From Xiphias gladius (taxonomy: Eukaryota > Chordata > Actinopteri > Istiophoriformes > Xiphiidae), in contig NC_053417.1 of NCBI RefSeq assembly GCF_016859285.1, forward strand, positions 25,569,706-25,633,705: 64,000 bases of DNA. The letters are read 5' to 3'. The notes under the pieces are model-generated. The model searched no databases, was not told the origin of the DNA, and saw only the letters and a list, made by a program, of their open reading frames with translations. The stretch's first letter is position 1; each line of letters opens with the position of its first letter. Made by a program: the position numbers and the translations under genes. Shown in pieces: positions 63,601 through 64,000 of this stretch.

Positions 63601-64000
63601 TTTTTGCAAGTGCTTCATCAACCTTCAGCTTTCTTGACAAGACAGAAGTTTCAGCATGTATGATTAATAAGATACAAATGTGCAACTGATATTTGATAAA
63701 TGACTTTGGTTTCATATTCATGATCTACAATGAATATGCAGCACCAGGGGCTTAGGCCTACTTGATTGATCAAATGTATTCCATTCATCACTTATTTTTG
63801 CTTAATTAGCATATTTGAAGAAACACCATTAACAGTGGAGGACTATGGGCTATTTGGAAGATATGATGTATGTTAGAGAGCCGAACATACATGCATTCCT
63901 CTTTGTCTTGTAGAGCTCACAATCTGAGGAGGCAGAATTCATAATAAAGCAGATTTTACATCTCATTATATGCCCCCCCCCCCCAAAAAAAAAAAAAAAA
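60700..64000. other. Non-coding stretch at the right edge
   Basis: No coding exon can be supported. The region has A runs at about 62801-62818 and 63417-63434, a TA microsatellite at about 63042-63070, and ends in a C run followed by an A run. Confidence 0.5.
63042..63070. repeat. (TA)n microsatellite
   Basis: 'tatatatagatatatatata' type run of TA with one GA interruption. Confidence 0.95.

Overview
The window is nuclear DNA from a ray-finned fish, probably a percomorph teleost. It has spliced genes with GT-AG introns, long AT-rich non-coding tracts, many microsatellites, and several dispersed repeat families that I recognise from fish genomes. Three protein-coding genes can be identified from protein similarity: pfdn4 (minus strand, 4812-10232), bcas1 (plus strand, visible coding exons 13217-19437) and znf217 (plus strand, coding 28199-31515). 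All three lie close together on human 20q13.2, although human CYP24A1, which sits between BCAS1 and PFDN4, is not seen here. The species cannot be named from the sequence alone.

Layout. 1-4.8 kb: non-coding, with two copies of a hAT-like MITE. 4.8-10.25 kb: the four-exon prefoldin subunit 4 gene on the minus strand, whose first intron carries a roughly 1 kb non-autonomous transposon. 10.3-13.2 kb: intergenic, or the hidden 5' part of bcas1, interrupted by exactly 500 Ns at 12001-12500. 13.2-20.4 kb: bcas1, built entirely from exons whose length is a multiple of three, including a cluster of very short exons that look duplicated from each other. 20.4-25.8 kb: intergenic, with the 3' tail of an L2-like LINE. 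25.8-33.2 kb: znf217, with a CpG-rich promoter and non-coding first exon, four coding exons, a likely small intron in the 3' UTR, and a long 3' UTR. 33.2-64 kb: a gene-poor tract with no coding gene I can support. It holds a decayed LINE, several MITE-like repeats, GATA microsatellites with an inverted repeat pair, and a few stretches that read like conserved regulatory elements. In human the tract beyond ZNF217 leads to TSHZ2, so regulatory content here is plausible but unproven.

Function. The three genes do not form a pathway. Prefoldin 4 is part of the cytosolic chaperone that hands actin and tubulin to CCT. Bcas1 is a disordered, myelin-lineage protein. Znf217 is a C2H2 zinc-finger corepressor component. 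Their proximity reflects old synteny. I found no novel system. The most interesting observations are the internal exon duplications and all-phase-0 architecture of bcas1, the CTCF-like motifs near gene boundaries, and an inverted pair of GATA-flanked repeats.
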